Notes: generated by a model from the sequence alone, not told the origin. Positions 18,801 to 28,062 are shown, counted from the first letter of the stretch. The stretch is 64,000 nt of DNA from Caballeronia sp. NK8 (GCF_018408855.1 NZ_AP024323.1:310001-374000); one strand, 5' to 3'. Program-made: numbers and translations.

Positions 18801-21800
18801 ATGGACATCGTCGTCATCGTTCTGATCTGGGCGCTGTGTGCGGCGGCAGCTGGCGCGAAGGAGCGCATCGTCGTCGGCGCGGCGCCGGGCGTCGCGCCGC
18901 CGCTCGACATGGCGTATCCGCGTGACACCAAACCGCGCGGGATTTCAGTCGATTACGTGGATGCCGTCGCCGGCGCGCTCGACCTCGACACGCAATGGCG
19001 TATCTATCCAAACCGCACCGCGTTGATGGCGGCGCTCGCGCGCGGCGACATCGACATGGCGACAGGCGCGACCGGTGCGGACAGCGAGGACAGGCAAGAC
19101 GGCAACGGCGCGCTCATATACAGCCGCCAGTATCTGCCGAGCAAACAGATCTACATCGAGCCGCTCGTGAAGCGTCCATCGACGCATCGGCTCGCGTACG
19201 TCGACGCGCAGACTTCGCCGGCGCGCCTGCGGTCGGCGTATCCGTCGATGCTGCCGGTCGTGTATCCGGACCTGCTTGCTGCGCTGCTCGCCGTATCGCT
19301 CGGCGACGCCGACGCGTTTATCGGCGACATGACGGCTTCCGCCTTCGCGATCACCCATTACTACCTGCCGAATCTGACCATCACGGACCTTGCGGCCTTC
19401 GATGAAGACGGCTTCCGCTTCGCCTTCGCGGCGGAACGTCCCGGCGCGGATGCGCTGCGGCAGCGGGTCGACAGCGCGCTCGCGGCGCTGCCGCCGGCCT
19501 TCGTTCTCGTCGCGCGCGCACGCTGGAATCCGGGCGCCAACGCCGTCACGCTGGAACGGCCGGTCGAACTCACGGCGCAAGAGCTTGCGTGGGTACGCAC
19601 GCATCCCGTGGTGCACTATTCGATGCTCGCACAAGCCGCGCCGCTGACTTTCCGCGATTCGCGCGGCCAGCCGGCGGGCATCGCGGTCGATATCCTCGAT
19701 GCGGTCGCGCGCGTGACCGGCCTGCGCTTCGAGGCCCGCGTGCGCGACACGCCCGAGCAACTCGCGGCCGACATGCGCAGCGGCGCTTCCGCGATCCTGC
19801 CGTACGGCGTGGGCGAAACCTCTGCGTTGCCCGGCGGCGTGCTCTCCGCGCCGACCGGCGACGGCATCTTCGTGATCGTGACGTCGGCCAATCAGCCGCC
19901 GCTGCGCGACGCCGGCGCGCTCGCGGGCAAGCGCGTCGCGTTACCGCCCTCTTCGTTGCTGGAGAAGCTTTTGCAGCGGAGCGCGTCGGGTGTGCGGATC
20001 GTCCATACGCGACCGCTCGACGGTCAGTTCCGGGCCGTGGCAAGAGGCGAAGCCGATGCGACCATCGCCGATCTGGCCCTCGCCAACTACGCGGTGGGCA
20101 ATGCTTATCGCGGCTCGCTCGTGTTGAGCGGCGTGCTTTCGACGCGACCGGTTCCGCACGGCCTGACCGTCACGGCGAACGAGCCGCTGCTGCTCGGCAT
20201 CCTCAATCGCGCGATCGAGAGTCTTCCGCCGCCCGAGCTGGAGACGATCCGCGCGCGCTGGAAGCTCTCCGAGCATCCCGAGATGCTGTGGGAACGTCAT
20301 CGTCCGCAAGTCGCGCTCGGCGCGCTGTTTGGCGCGGCGCTCGTGCTCGTGCTGGCGGGCTGGGCGCTGACGATGCGCGTGCAGGTCACGCGCCGGATCG
20401 CCGCCGAAAGGGCGATGCGCGCCGCGAAGGAAGAGGCGGAAACGGCAAACCGCGCAAAATCCACCTTCCTCGCGACGATGAGCCACGAAATCCGCACACC
20501 GATGAACGCCGTGCTCGGTCTGCTCGAAATGGAATTGCGCGCGCCGGGCGAGCGCGTCGCGACCGAGCGCGCGCTGTCGATCGCGCATCGCGCCGCGCGC
20601 GATCTGCTCGGCATGATCGACGATCTGCTGGATGTCGCGAAGATCGAAGCCGAGCGTCTCGTGCTCGCGCCCGCGCCGCTCGAAATCGAAGCGTGGGTCG
20701 CGGGCGTCGCGGCGATCTACGAACCGGCCGCGCGCGCGAAGGGACTCGCGCTCATCGTGAAGCGCCGCTTCGGCGGTGGCCCGACCTGGCTCCTCGCCGA
20801 TGGCCAGCGTCTGCGCCAGATCGTCGGCAATCTGCTCTCGAACGCGATCAAATTCACCGACGTCGGCGCGGTCACGCTCGAATACCAGGTCGCGCCGCCA
20901 CAGGACGGCAAGCGCGCGGTGACGCTCACGGTGTGCGATACGGGCATCGGCATCTCGCCCGAGAAGCAGGCGATGCTGTTCACGCCGTTCGTGCAGGCCC
21001 ACGATGGCCGCGCGCGCAATGTCGGGGGCACGGGGCTCGGCCTCACCATCAGCAAGCGGCTCACAACGATGATGGGCGGCACGATCGAGCTGTCGAGCGA
21101 GCCGGAGCGCGGCACGCGCTTTACCGTGCGCGTCGATCTTCCGGAGACGGAGGCGATGGCGGACGATGCGCCGTCCGCGCCGGCGGGCGCGCTTGCCGGG
21201 TCGCTCGCGGGGCTACGCGTGCTCGTCGTCGATGATCATCCCGCCAATCGCATCGTGCTCGACGGGCAGATCAGGCTGCTCGGCGGCAGCGCGGAAATGG
21301 CCGTCGACGGCAAGAGCGCACTTGCGCGCTGGCGCGCCGCGCCGCGCGCATTCGACGTGATTCTCACCGACTGCTCGATGCCCGAGATGAGCGGCGAGGA
21401 ACTGGCGCGCACGATCCGGGACGACGAGGCGAAAGACCCGTCGAGTCCACGCGCCGTGCCGATCGTCGGCCTGACGGCGAACGCGCAACCCGACGCCGCG
21501 GTGCGCGCGGTCGCGTCGGGCATGAACGCGTGTCTCGTCAAGCCGCTCGGTCTGGACGGTCTGCGCGCCGCCTTGCTCGAAGCGACGCGCGACGGCCGCG
21601 TGTCGAGCGCATCGACGGCGCCTGCGCAGGCGTTTGCGCGCGCGCCCGCGCGTGCAGCCGATCCGGACGCGCCGGTGTTCGACCGCGCCTTGCTGGCCGG
21701 TTTCGGCGATCAGGCCGGCACGCTCGTCGACACGCTGAAGGCCGCCAACACGCAGGATCTGGCCGACGCGCGCGCTGCCTTCGACGCGTGCGATCACGCG

Positions 21801-22046
21801 TGCCTGCGAGATATCGCGCATCGCATGAAGGGCGCGGCGGCGGTGATCGGCGCGACGCCGTTCATGCGCGCGTGCGTCACCTTGCAGCACGACTGCGAGC
21901 TTGCCGTCGACGAAGACCGCAACGGCGAGGACGACGCCCGCATCACGGCTTCGTTCGCGGCATTCGTCGCGGCGGCGGAAGCGCTCGATGCCGCGCTCGC
22001 CAGCCCGCTCGCGTGCGTTTCGCCCGCATCCGATGCGTCGTCATGA
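18801..22046 (+). CDS. BvgS/EvgS-like hybrid sensor histidine kinase
   Basis: A 1081-residue inner-membrane sensor. A signal peptide (about 1-20) is followed by two periplasmic Venus-flytrap SBP_bac_3 domains (about 25-255 and 275-500). A transmembrane helix (VALGALFGAALVLVLAGWAL, ~520), a HisKA domain with His562 (FLATMSHEIRTPMN), and an HATPase domain with GIGIS and GGTGLGLTIS come next. A receiver domain with Asp857 (ILTDCSMPEMSG) and a C-terminal Hpt domain with His1007 (IAHRMKGAA) complete the full His-Asp-His phosphorelay. Unlike BvgS there is no PAS domain evident. No response regulator gene is adjacent, so its final Asp partner is encoded elsewhere. ATG 18801 gives a good signal peptide; TTG 18735 also lies in frame. 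Confidence 0.92.
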   Translation: MDIVVIVLIWALCAAAAGAKERIVVGAAPGVAPPLDMAYPRDTKPRGISVDYVDAVAGALDLDTQWRIYPNRTALMAALARGDIDMATGATGADSEDRQDGNGALIYSRQYLPSKQIYIEPLVKRPSTHRLAYVDAQTSPARLRSAYPSMLPVVYPDLLAALLAVSLGDADAFIGDMTASAFAITHYYLPNLTITDLAAFDEDGFRFAFAAERPGADALRQRVDSALAALPPAFVLVARARWNPGANAVTLERPVELTAQELAWVRTHPVVHYSMLAQAAPLTFRDSRGQPAGIAVDILDAVARVTGLRFEARVRDTPEQLAADMRSGASAILPYGVGETSALPGGVLSAPTGDGIFVIVTSANQPPLRDAGALAGKRVALPPSSLLEKLLQRSASGVRIVHTRPLDGQFRAVARGEADATIADLALANYAVGNAYRGSLVLSGVLSTRPVPHGLTVTANEPLLLGILNRAIESLPPPELETIRARWKLSEHPEMLWERHRPQVALGALFGAALVLVLAGWALTMRVQVTRRIAAERAMRAAKEEAETANRAKSTFLATMSHEIRTPMNAVLGLLEMELRAPGERVATERALSIAHRAARDLLGMIDDLLDVAKIEAERLVLAPAPLEIEAWVAGVAAIYEPAARAKGLALIVKRRFGGGPTWLLADGQRLRQIVGNLLSNAIKFTDVGAVTLEYQVAPPQDGKRAVTLTVCDTGIGISPEKQAMLFTPFVQAHDGRARNVGGTGLGLTISKRLTTMMGGTIELSSEPERGTRFTVRVDLPETEAMADDAPSAPAGALAGSLAGLRVLVVDDHPANRIVLDGQIRLLGGSAEMAVDGKSALARWRAAPRAFDVILTDCSMPEMSGEELARTIRDDEAKDPSSPRAVPIVGLTANAQPDAAVRAVASGMNACLVKPLGLDGLRAALLEATRDGRVSSASTAPAQAFARAPARAADPDAPVFDRALLAGFGDQAGTLVDTLKAANTQDLADARAAFDACDHACLRDIAHRMKGAAAVIGATPFMRACVTLQHDCELAVDEDRNGEDDARITASFAAFVAAAEALDAALASPLACVSPASDASS

Positions 22047-22169
22047 CGCGTGTCAGGCTTCGCTAGCAGGGCTTTGCGTACATCCCGCGTTTCGTGTGTT
22101 TTAATTGAACCTCCGATCATCTCAAAAACATGCGGCGATCCGCGGCCGCAATGGATGGCACTCAGAGGC

Positions 22170-22706
22170 ATGACTCGAAGGGATACCGGGTTCGACGAGA
22201 AACCGAAGCCAGGCGCGGGCCGCCCCGGCCGGATCGCGCGCGCGATGCTGGCGTATTGCTGCGCGACGCTCGCGTTCGTGCCGGGGACGCCGCCGTATGC
22301 GCAGCGCGCCGAATGGCTCGATGCGCGGGTCACGCAGACGACCATCGTCGATACCATCTGCGTGCCGGGCTATGTCGATCGCGTGCTGCCGTCGTTCGAG
22401 ATCCAAATGCGCCAGAAGGAGCGGCTGCTCAAGCAGCGCAGCATCGATGCATCGTTCGCATCGGAATATGCGCTCGATCACCGCATGCCGGTGCTGCTCG
22501 GCGGCTCGCCCAACTCGCCCGCGAATCTCGATCTGCGCCGCTGGGAAGGGCGCGCGGGCCAGCGCCGCAAGGAGCGGCTCGCGGTCTATCTGAAGCGCTG
22601 CGTCTGCACCGGCGACATCACGCTGAAGGACGCGCAATCCGCGATGGCGGGCGACTGGTCCAACCGGTATCCGAATCTGTCCAGCATGTCGTGCAGCGGC
22701 TTCTGA
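22170..22706 (+). CDS. Putative exported HNH-like protein
   Basis: About 178 residues. A hydrophobic N-terminal segment (ARAMLAYCCATLAFVPG) ending near AQRAEW suggests export or anchoring. The mature part has ICVPGYVDRVLPS, then DHRMPVLLGGSPNSPANLDL and KERL. The pattern DH-x2-P-x2-LGG-x-N-x2-NL resembles the metal-finger core of HNH nucleases, but the fold is inferred from that motif only. Three Cys in the mature region could form disulfides. The start is uncertain (ATG 22155 or 22170). It follows the sensor kinase by about 120 bp on the same strand. Confidence 0.65.
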   Translation: MTRRDTGFDEKPKPGAGRPGRIARAMLAYCCATLAFVPGTPPYAQRAEWLDARVTQTTIVDTICVPGYVDRVLPSFEIQMRQKERLLKQRSIDASFASEYALDHRMPVLLGGSPNSPANLDLRRWEGRAGQRRKERLAVYLKRCVCTGDITLKDAQSAMAGDWSNRYPNLSSMSCSGF

Positions 22707-22824
22707 CGATTGCCTGAACCCATCCATCCGATTTAGAACATCTATTGAAAAAGACGGAATGTCGCAGCACCTGCGCGGTCTACGGGATTAGTATGGAGCT
22801 ATCTCGAAATTAGCCGGAGCCGCC

Positions 22825-22926
22825 ATGATGTTCGCCTATGTGTCCCTTTTCGTCGTCGGCACGGTTGCGGCGCGCCTGATCCTGAAGCAGCGTGCGCAGC
22901 CCGTGCGTGCGCGCGCAAGAAGGTGA
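22825..22926 (+). CDS. 33-residue membrane peptide
   Basis: A tiny gene with ATG 22825 and GGAG (22816-22819) 5 bp upstream. The product has one hydrophobic segment (FAYVSLFVVGTVAARLIL) and a very basic C-terminus, a single-pass arrangement. Its stop codon lies 5 bp before the start of the next small gene, whose ribosome site is inside this gene's end, so the two are coupled. Function unknown. The good ribosome site, coupling and topology support it despite the length. Confidence 0.55.
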   Translation: MMFAYVSLFVVGTVAARLILKQRAQPVRARARR

Positions 22927-22931
22927 CGGCG

Positions 22932-23198
22932 ATGAACCTGCTCATCTGGAACTTTCCCCAACGCTGCGCCGCGCGCGACGTGCGGCGTTTTCTGGAACAC
23001 GAGCTAGGCCAGTATGCGAGCGATATCGCGGTGTACGGCGCGGGCACCGCTGACGCGTACGCCACCGCGAAGCTTGCGATCGATGTGCCTTACATCGGCG
23101 AGGCGATCGCGCAGAAGCTGTGCCATCAGCGCTTTCTCGACGAACCCTTGCGCGCCCGGGCCTCGGCTTCCGGCGACGCGTCCATCCGTCTGCATTGA
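22932..23198 (+). CDS. Small hypothetical protein, possibly RRM-like
   Basis: An 88-residue soluble protein beginning MNLLIWNFPQRCAARDVRRFLEH. ATG 22932 has AAGAAGG 8 bp upstream. GTG 22923 is an alternative start overlapping the preceding stop. The first strand LLIWNFP followed by a helix, and a later strand AYATAKLAID followed by PYIGEAIAQKL, loosely resemble the order of an RNA-recognition motif; this is only a pattern observation. A strong rho-independent terminator begins about 85 bp downstream. Confidence 0.6.
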   Translation: MNLLIWNFPQRCAARDVRRFLEHELGQYASDIAVYGAGTADAYATAKLAIDVPYIGEAIAQKLCHQRFLDEPLRARASASGDASIRLH

Positions 23199-23283
23199 CG
23201 TTTTCCGCGTGCGCGCGCCGTGTTGCGCGGCCGTCCGGAACGAACTTTGCTGATCCTCCCCTGACGAACGTCATGTAGCGGCG

Positions 23284-23313
23284 AAGCCGGTGCCACGTGC
23301 CACCGGCTTTTTT
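23284..23313 (+). terminator. Rho-independent terminator
   Basis: A 9-bp perfect stem (AAGCCGGTG/CACCGGCTT) with an 8-nt loop, followed by six T on the plus strand. It ends the transcript of the two small genes upstream and insulates the L,D-transpeptidase gene. Confidence 0.85.
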
Positions 23314-23413
23314 GTCGATGCGCGCCTGATTCAAGGTGCGCGTCGGGCCGTTCGAACCGGGCGATCCGGTGGATCGTCCGCTGACACGAGGCAAAAGCGG
23401 ATCAATCGAATCG

Positions 23414-24559
23414 ATGCATCAGGCAGGAAAGAACAGAACCAACAAGACGCCGTCTGGCGCAAGGTTTCTCGTGGGCGCGGCGGCGGGCGCGCTGTTTTCG
23501 ATCACAGCGGCCGCGTACGCCCAGCAGGCGGCGACAGTCGTGCAGGGCCACGTGACGGCGATGCCCGTCGCGCCCGAACGCGCGTTGCCCGCGATGCCGG
23601 TGCCGATGCCCGCGCAGCCGACGTCGGAAGCATCGACGGCTTCTGCGGCATCGGCGGCAAGTGCGGCAACTGCGGCAACTGCGGCGAGTGCGGCGTCCGA
23701 GGCGAGCGCGGCATCGGAGGCGGAGGCGCCCGAAGTGCCTTTGCCGCCGGAGCCGCCCGAGCCCAATCTCGCGCAGCGCACCGGCATGTCGCCGGCGGGC
23801 GCGTATGCGATGCGCCAGACCTTCGCGCAGGAGGTCGACCGGCGGCTTGCCGTTTCCGCCACGGATCAGCAGGCCTACGGGCGCCTGCTGCAACAGACGC
23901 TCGATGAAGACGGTCACGGCGATCTCGCCAATGAGTTCGTCGTATTGGCCGATCGCAATGCGAACGCGCAGGTCATCTTCGTGTACTTCCGCGCGAAGCC
24001 GGGCGATGCGTGGTCGATGATCGGCGCGTCGCCGGTATCGACGGGCCGTCCCGGCACCTACGACCACTTCGTGACGCCGCTCGGCGTGTTCCAGCACGTG
24101 CCCGGCAACATGGACTTCCGCGCGGAAGGCACCTTGAACGAGTTCAAGATCCGTGGCTACGGCGCGCGCGACATGCGTATCTACGATTTCGGCTGGGCCG
24201 ATGGCGAGCGTGGCTGGGGCAAGGGCGGCAAATCGCCGATGCGCTTCCAGATGCACGCCACCGATCCCGAGAAGCTGGAGCCCTTGCTCGGCATGCGGCA
24301 TTCGAAGGGCTGCGTACGGATCCCGTCGACGCTCAACGCGTTCTTCGATCACCACGGCATCATCGACGCGCAATACGAGGCGCGCGCAGCCGACGGCGAG
24401 TCGATGTGGATTCTGAAGGCCACGCGCAAGACGACGCCGTGGGCGGGGCACTATCTCGTCGTCGTCGATACGGGCAGGAAGACGCGGCCCGCGTGGTCGC
24501 CCGGCCCGGGCAAGGCGGTGCGCGCGCATATTCCGGCGGGCGCGGATTCGGTCGATTGA
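23414..24559 (+). CDS. L,D-transpeptidase (YkuD) family protein
   Basis: A 381-residue exported protein. Its signal peptide ends near AAAYAQQ. A low-complexity Pro/Ala/Ser linker (about residues 50-120) is followed by a catalytic domain. The YkuD motif is seen as FQMHATD and then MRHSKGCVRIP, with Cys300 as nucleophile and the conserved Arg two residues later. Such enzymes cross-link meso-DAP residues of peptidoglycan or attach proteins to it in the periplasm. ATG 23414 is chosen because it gives a normal signal peptide; GTG 23336 is in frame upstream. The gene converges with the EamA gene 18 bp downstream without a terminator between. Confidence 0.85.
   Translation: MHQAGKNRTNKTPSGARFLVGAAAGALFSITAAAYAQQAATVVQGHVTAMPVAPERALPAMPVPMPAQPTSEASTASAASAASAATAATAASAASEASAASEAEAPEVPLPPEPPEPNLAQRTGMSPAGAYAMRQTFAQEVDRRLAVSATDQQAYGRLLQQTLDEDGHGDLANEFVVLADRNANAQVIFVYFRAKPGDAWSMIGASPVSTGRPGTYDHFVTPLGVFQHVPGNMDFRAEGTLNEFKIRGYGARDMRIYDFGWADGERGWGKGGKSPMRFQMHATDPEKLEPLLGMRHSKGCVRIPSTLNAFFDHHGIIDAQYEARAADGESMWILKATRKTTPWAGHYLVVVDTGRKTRPAWSPGPGKAVRAHIPAGADSVD
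23628..23733 (+). repeat. Ala/Ser/Thr low-complexity coding repeat
   Basis: Within the L,D-transpeptidase gene a run of short units of the type GCATCGGCGGCA / GCAACTGCGGCA encodes ASTASAASAASAATAATAAS-like sequence. It forms a flexible linker between the signal peptide and the catalytic domain and is likely to vary in length between strains. Confidence 0.7.
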
Positions 24560-24577
24560 CCCTTGCCCGCCGACGCG

Positions 24578-25462
24578 CTATTTCGAACGCGCGAGCAGCA
24601 CGCCCGCGAGCGCCACGCCGAAGCCCGCGAGCTGCACCGCGTCGAGCGTCTCGCCGAACGCGAGATAGCTTTCGAGCGCGGCGAGCGGTGGCGCGAGAAA
24701 GAGCAGGGCGGTGGCGCGCGATGCGTCGCCGCGCCTGACCATCCACACGAGCAGCGTCGTCGCGACGCCCGAGAGCATCACGATGCCCCATGCGAGCGAG
24801 AGCCACGTCGTCGTCGACGCAATGAAGCGGTGCTCGCCGAGCGCGAGTACGAGCACGAGTGCGACGATCGCGGCGCCTGCGTTCTGCAACGCGCTGGCGC
24901 TGCGGATATCGGCGCGGGCGAGCGAGGTCTTCTGATACAGCGTGCCCGCGGTGATGGCGAACACCGCGAGCACGGCGATCGTCACCACGATCCATTGCGG
25001 CGCGTGTCCAGCCGATGCCGATCCGGCGTGCGCGCCGCTCGCCGCGATTTTCGGCGCGAGCACGAGCGCGACGCCGGCGAGACCGAGCACGAGGCCGCCC
25101 CACGCGCGTGGCGAAAGCCGCTCGCCGAAGAGCCGCGCGGCGACGGCGGCGGTCAGAAGCGGCTGGAGCGCGCCGAGCAGCCCCATGATGCCCGCGCCGA
25201 GGCCCTGCGCGACGGCCCAGTAACCCGCGCCGAGATAGACGCCTTGCAGCAGCGCGCCGGCGAACAGATGGCGGGCTATGTCGCGGCCTTTCGGCCAGGG
25301 CGCGCGCGCGATTGCGGCGATCGCGAGAAACAGCAGTGTCGTGCCGGCGAAGCGCGCGAGCAGATACAGATTCGGGTCGACGTAAGGCGTGATCGCCCGC
25401 GCGACGATGAAGCCCGTCGACCAGAGAAATACGAATACGGGCGCGGCGAGAAGCGAAATCAT
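24578..25462 (-). CDS. EamA/DMT-family transporter
   Basis: A 294-residue inner-membrane protein with about ten transmembrane helices in two EamA repeats. The first repeat includes FLWSTGFIVARAITPYVDP and GLGAGIMGLLGALQPLLTA; the second includes LYQKTSLARADIRSASALQNAGA and FLAPPLAALESYLAFGETL. DMT members usually export amino acids or other small metabolites; the substrate is not predictable. The gene stands alone and converges with the L,D-transpeptidase gene. Confidence 0.88.
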   Translation of the reverse strand: MISLLAAPVFVFLWSTGFIVARAITPYVDPNLYLLARFAGTTLLFLAIAAIARAPWPKGRDIARHLFAGALLQGVYLGAGYWAVAQGLGAGIMGLLGALQPLLTAAVAARLFGERLSPRAWGGLVLGLAGVALVLAPKIAASGAHAGSASAGHAPQWIVVTIAVLAVFAITAGTLYQKTSLARADIRSASALQNAGAAIVALVLVLALGEHRFIASTTTWLSLAWGIVMLSGVATTLLVWMVRRGDASRATALLFLAPPLAALESYLAFGETLDAVQLAGFGVALAGVLLARSK

Positions 25463-25535
25463 GTGAGGCGTGCGGCAAGTCGGAATGCCGCAGTATCGGG
25501 CCTATGGTTCTCGTTCGTCTTGTCTAACCGTGCAC

Positions 25536-25721
25536 TCAATCTATCGTGAAAGTGTCGAGTGGCTGATTGGCGCGTGCGTCGGTCTCGAAGCGGCGCGATA
25601 GTTGCGCGTGCAGGCGCCTCGCTTCGTCCAGCGTGAGATCGATCCAGTAAGGGTCGCCGGCGGCGTCGTTCAAGCGCTCAGGTGGGAACTGGATTTCGAT
25701 TACCACGCCTTTCTTGTACAT
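25536..25721 (-). CDS. Small hypothetical protein
   Basis: A 61-residue acidic protein, MYKKGVVIEIQFPPERLND at the start and a helix with LTLDEARRLHAQLSRRF. A GAGG ribosome site lies 7 bp before ATG 25721. No domain is recognised and no membrane segment is seen. It lies between the EamA gene and the ABC importer with its own upstream space. Confidence 0.6.
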   Translation of the reverse strand: MYKKGVVIEIQFPPERLNDAAGDPYWIDLTLDEARRLHAQLSRRFETDARANQPLDTFTID

Positions 25722-25925
25722 CGTTATGCCTCGTGCAAAGCGCTCAAGTGTAGCGGACCGGTTATCGTGGATTGCCTACGCTGCGGAAAGAATGTGTTGC
25801 TTCGGATGGGGTGATGGTGCCTGCTGACAATAGTCCCAATTCACATCGATGTCACAGACCTCTGCAATTCTTAAGGGCTAAAGGTCGCCTCCGACCATCC
25901 ACCCCGACGAAGAGACACCCCAAAA

Positions 25926-26999
25926 ATGACCCGCACTTCCCGCCTCGCGCGCAACATCCTGCCGGCGTTTGCCGCCGCATTCACGATGCTTGCCGCGATG
26001 CCCGCCCACGCCGCCGACGCCGTGGTCCTGTACACCGCCGACGGCCTCGAGAACCTGTACAAGGACGTGCTCCCCGCCTTCGAGAAGAAGGAAGGCGTGA
26101 AGGTCAATATCGTCACGGCGGGCAGCGGCGAAGTGGTCAACCGCGCGACCATCGAAAAGGATTCGCCCAAAGCCGACGTGCTCGTCACGCTGCCGCCGTT
26201 CATCCAGCAAGCGCAGCAAGGCAACCTGCTGCAACCCTATCAGAGCGTGAACTACAAGAACGTGCCCGCGATCGCGAAAGCGCAGGACGGCGCATGGGCC
26301 ACGTTCGTGAACAACTATTTCTCGTTCGCGATCAACCCCGAAGTCACGAAGAACGCGCCGAAGACATTCTCCGATCTGCTGCATCCGAACTACTCGGGCA
26401 AGATCGCGTATTCGAATCCGGCGACGGCGGGCGACGGCATGGCCGTCATCATCCTGACCTCCGCGTTGATGGGCGAGGACAAGGCCTTCGATTACCTCAA
26501 GACGCTCGAGCAAAGCGCGAAATTCCACACCAAAGGCACGGGCTACCTCGACGTGCTGCTCTCGCGCAACGAGATCGCCTTCGCCAACGGCGACCTTCAA
26601 ATGGACCTCGACGACGCCGCAAACGGCGGCCTCTCGATCAAGCCGCTGTTCCTCTCGCACAAGACCGGCGAAGCGCCGACCACGTTCCAGCTTCCGTACG
26701 CGATCGGCCTCATCAAGGGCGGACCGAATCAGGCTGCCGGCAAGAAGCTGATCGACTACCTGATGTCGTCGGATGTGCAGTCCAAAGTGCCTGACATCTA
26801 CGGCATTCCGGGCCGCACCGACGTGCCGCTCGCGGGCAAGAACGGCGAAGCCGTCAAGCAGGCGATCTCGGGTGTGAAGCTGATTCCGGTCGACTGGAAC
26901 GAAGTCATGCAGAAGAAGGCCGGCTGGACCGAGCGCTGGAAGACCGAAGTGATCGGCAACTCGGGCAAGCAGACGGAAGTCGCCAAGCCGAAGTCGTAA
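25926..26999 (+). CDS. phnS: ABC substrate-binding protein, 2-aminoethylphosphonate (PhnS) type
   Basis: A 357-residue periplasmic protein. A clear Sec signal peptide ends at AMPAHAAD. The mature part begins VVLYTADGLENLYKDVLPAFEKK, and ADVLVTLPPFIQQAQQGNLL is close to the PhnS group; related iron- and thiamine-binding proteins share the fold. It delivers substrate to the PhnTUV-type transporter encoded by the next three genes, with only one base before the ATPase start. The ABC role is certain. The aminoethylphosphonate specificity is inferred from family resemblance; no phosphonate catabolic gene is in the window. Confidence 0.8.
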   Translation: MTRTSRLARNILPAFAAAFTMLAAMPAHAADAVVLYTADGLENLYKDVLPAFEKKEGVKVNIVTAGSGEVVNRATIEKDSPKADVLVTLPPFIQQAQQGNLLQPYQSVNYKNVPAIAKAQDGAWATFVNNYFSFAINPEVTKNAPKTFSDLLHPNYSGKIAYSNPATAGDGMAVIILTSALMGEDKAFDYLKTLEQSAKFHTKGTGYLDVLLSRNEIAFANGDLQMDLDDAANGGLSIKPLFLSHKTGEAPTTFQLPYAIGLIKGGPNQAAGKKLIDYLMSSDVQSKVPDIYGIPGRTDVPLAGKNGEAVKQAISGVKLIPVDWNEVMQKKAGWTERWKTEVIGNSGKQTEVAKPKS

Positions 27000-27000
27000 C

Positions 27001-28062
27001 GTGAGCGCCGTTCCCAAGGAAGCATTCGGCGCAGAGCAGTCGCCGGGCGTGCACATCGATCGCCTGACGGTGCGCTTCGGTCAGCGCACCGTGCTCGACG
27101 ATCTCACGCTGCGCATCGATCGCGGCGAGTTCCTCACCGTGCTTGGCCGCAGCGGTTGCGGCAAGACCACGCTGCTGCGCTTCATCGCGGGCTTCGTCCA
27201 GGCCGATGCGCTCGCCGGCACGCTGTCGATCGCGGGCCGCGATCTCACGCACATGCCGCCGCATCGACGCAATCTCGGCTTGCTGTTTCAGAGCTATGCG
27301 CTCTTTCCGCATCTGTCGGTGTTCGACAACGTCGCGTTCGGACTGCGCGCGCGCAAGCTGAGTACGGGCGAAATCACCCGCCGCGTCGCGGATGCGCTCA
27401 AGCTCGTGCAGCTTTCCGACGCCGGTCACGTCATGCCCGCGCAACTGTCCGGCGGCATGCAGCAACGAGTCGCGCTGGCGCGCGCGCTCGTCATCGAACC
27501 GGATGTGTTGCTGCTCGACGAACCGCTCTCCGCGCTCGATGCCAATCTGCGCGCCTCCGTTCGCAGCGAGCTGAAGGCGCTGCATGAGCGCCTGCCGAAT
27601 CTGACGATCGTGTGCGTGACGCACGATCAGGACGATGCGCTCGTGCTCTCCGATCGCACGCTGCTGATGCGCGATGGCCGCATCGCGCAGCTCGGCGCGC
27701 CGCGCGAGTTGTACGACGCACCCAACGATGCGTTCGTCGCGCGCTATCTCGGTGCGGCGAATCTGTTGCCGCCGCGCGTGGTGTATCCCGTCGGCGATGC
27801 GCGGCACGACGAGCGCGAACGTCTTGCGTGCATTCGTCCCGAGCGCTTCACGATCGTGCCGCTGGGCGAGGGCCCGTTGCATGGCACGATCGCATCGGTC
27901 GAATGGTATGGCGCGGCGCTGTCGATTTCCGTCGCGCTCGATGCATTGCCCGGCGAGCCCGTGCTCGTGACGACGCAGCGTGGCCATTCACGCATGCCGG
28001 AGAAGGGCGCGCGCGTTTCACTTCGCTTCGAGGCTGACGATGTCGTCCTTGTTCGTTCCTGA
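27001..28062 (+). CDS. phnT: ABC transporter ATPase, PhnT type
   Basis: A 353-residue ATPase. Walker A is GRSGCGKTT (49-57), the Q-loop is LLFQSYALFP, the signature LSGGMQQR, and Walker B LLLDEPLSALD. The C-terminal ~110 residues form a TOBE-type regulatory domain. It energises import by the two permeases that follow. It starts with GTG 27001, one base after the phnS stop. Its end overlaps the phnU start by 23 bp. Confidence 0.85.
   Translation: MSAVPKEAFGAEQSPGVHIDRLTVRFGQRTVLDDLTLRIDRGEFLTVLGRSGCGKTTLLRFIAGFVQADALAGTLSIAGRDLTHMPPHRRNLGLLFQSYALFPHLSVFDNVAFGLRARKLSTGEITRRVADALKLVQLSDAGHVMPAQLSGGMQQRVALARALVIEPDVLLLDEPLSALDANLRASVRSELKALHERLPNLTIVCVTHDQDDALVLSDRTLLMRDGRIAQLGAPRELYDAPNDAFVARYLGAANLLPPRVVYPVGDARHDERERLACIRPERFTIVPLGEGPLHGTIASVEWYGAALSISVALDALPGEPVLVTTQRGHSRMPEKGARVSLRFEADDVVLVRS

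Noticed and set aside
23628..23733. Possible CRISPR-like or tandem DNA repeat
   Set aside because: The units are short, in frame and code for an Ala/Ser linker; there are no unique spacers.
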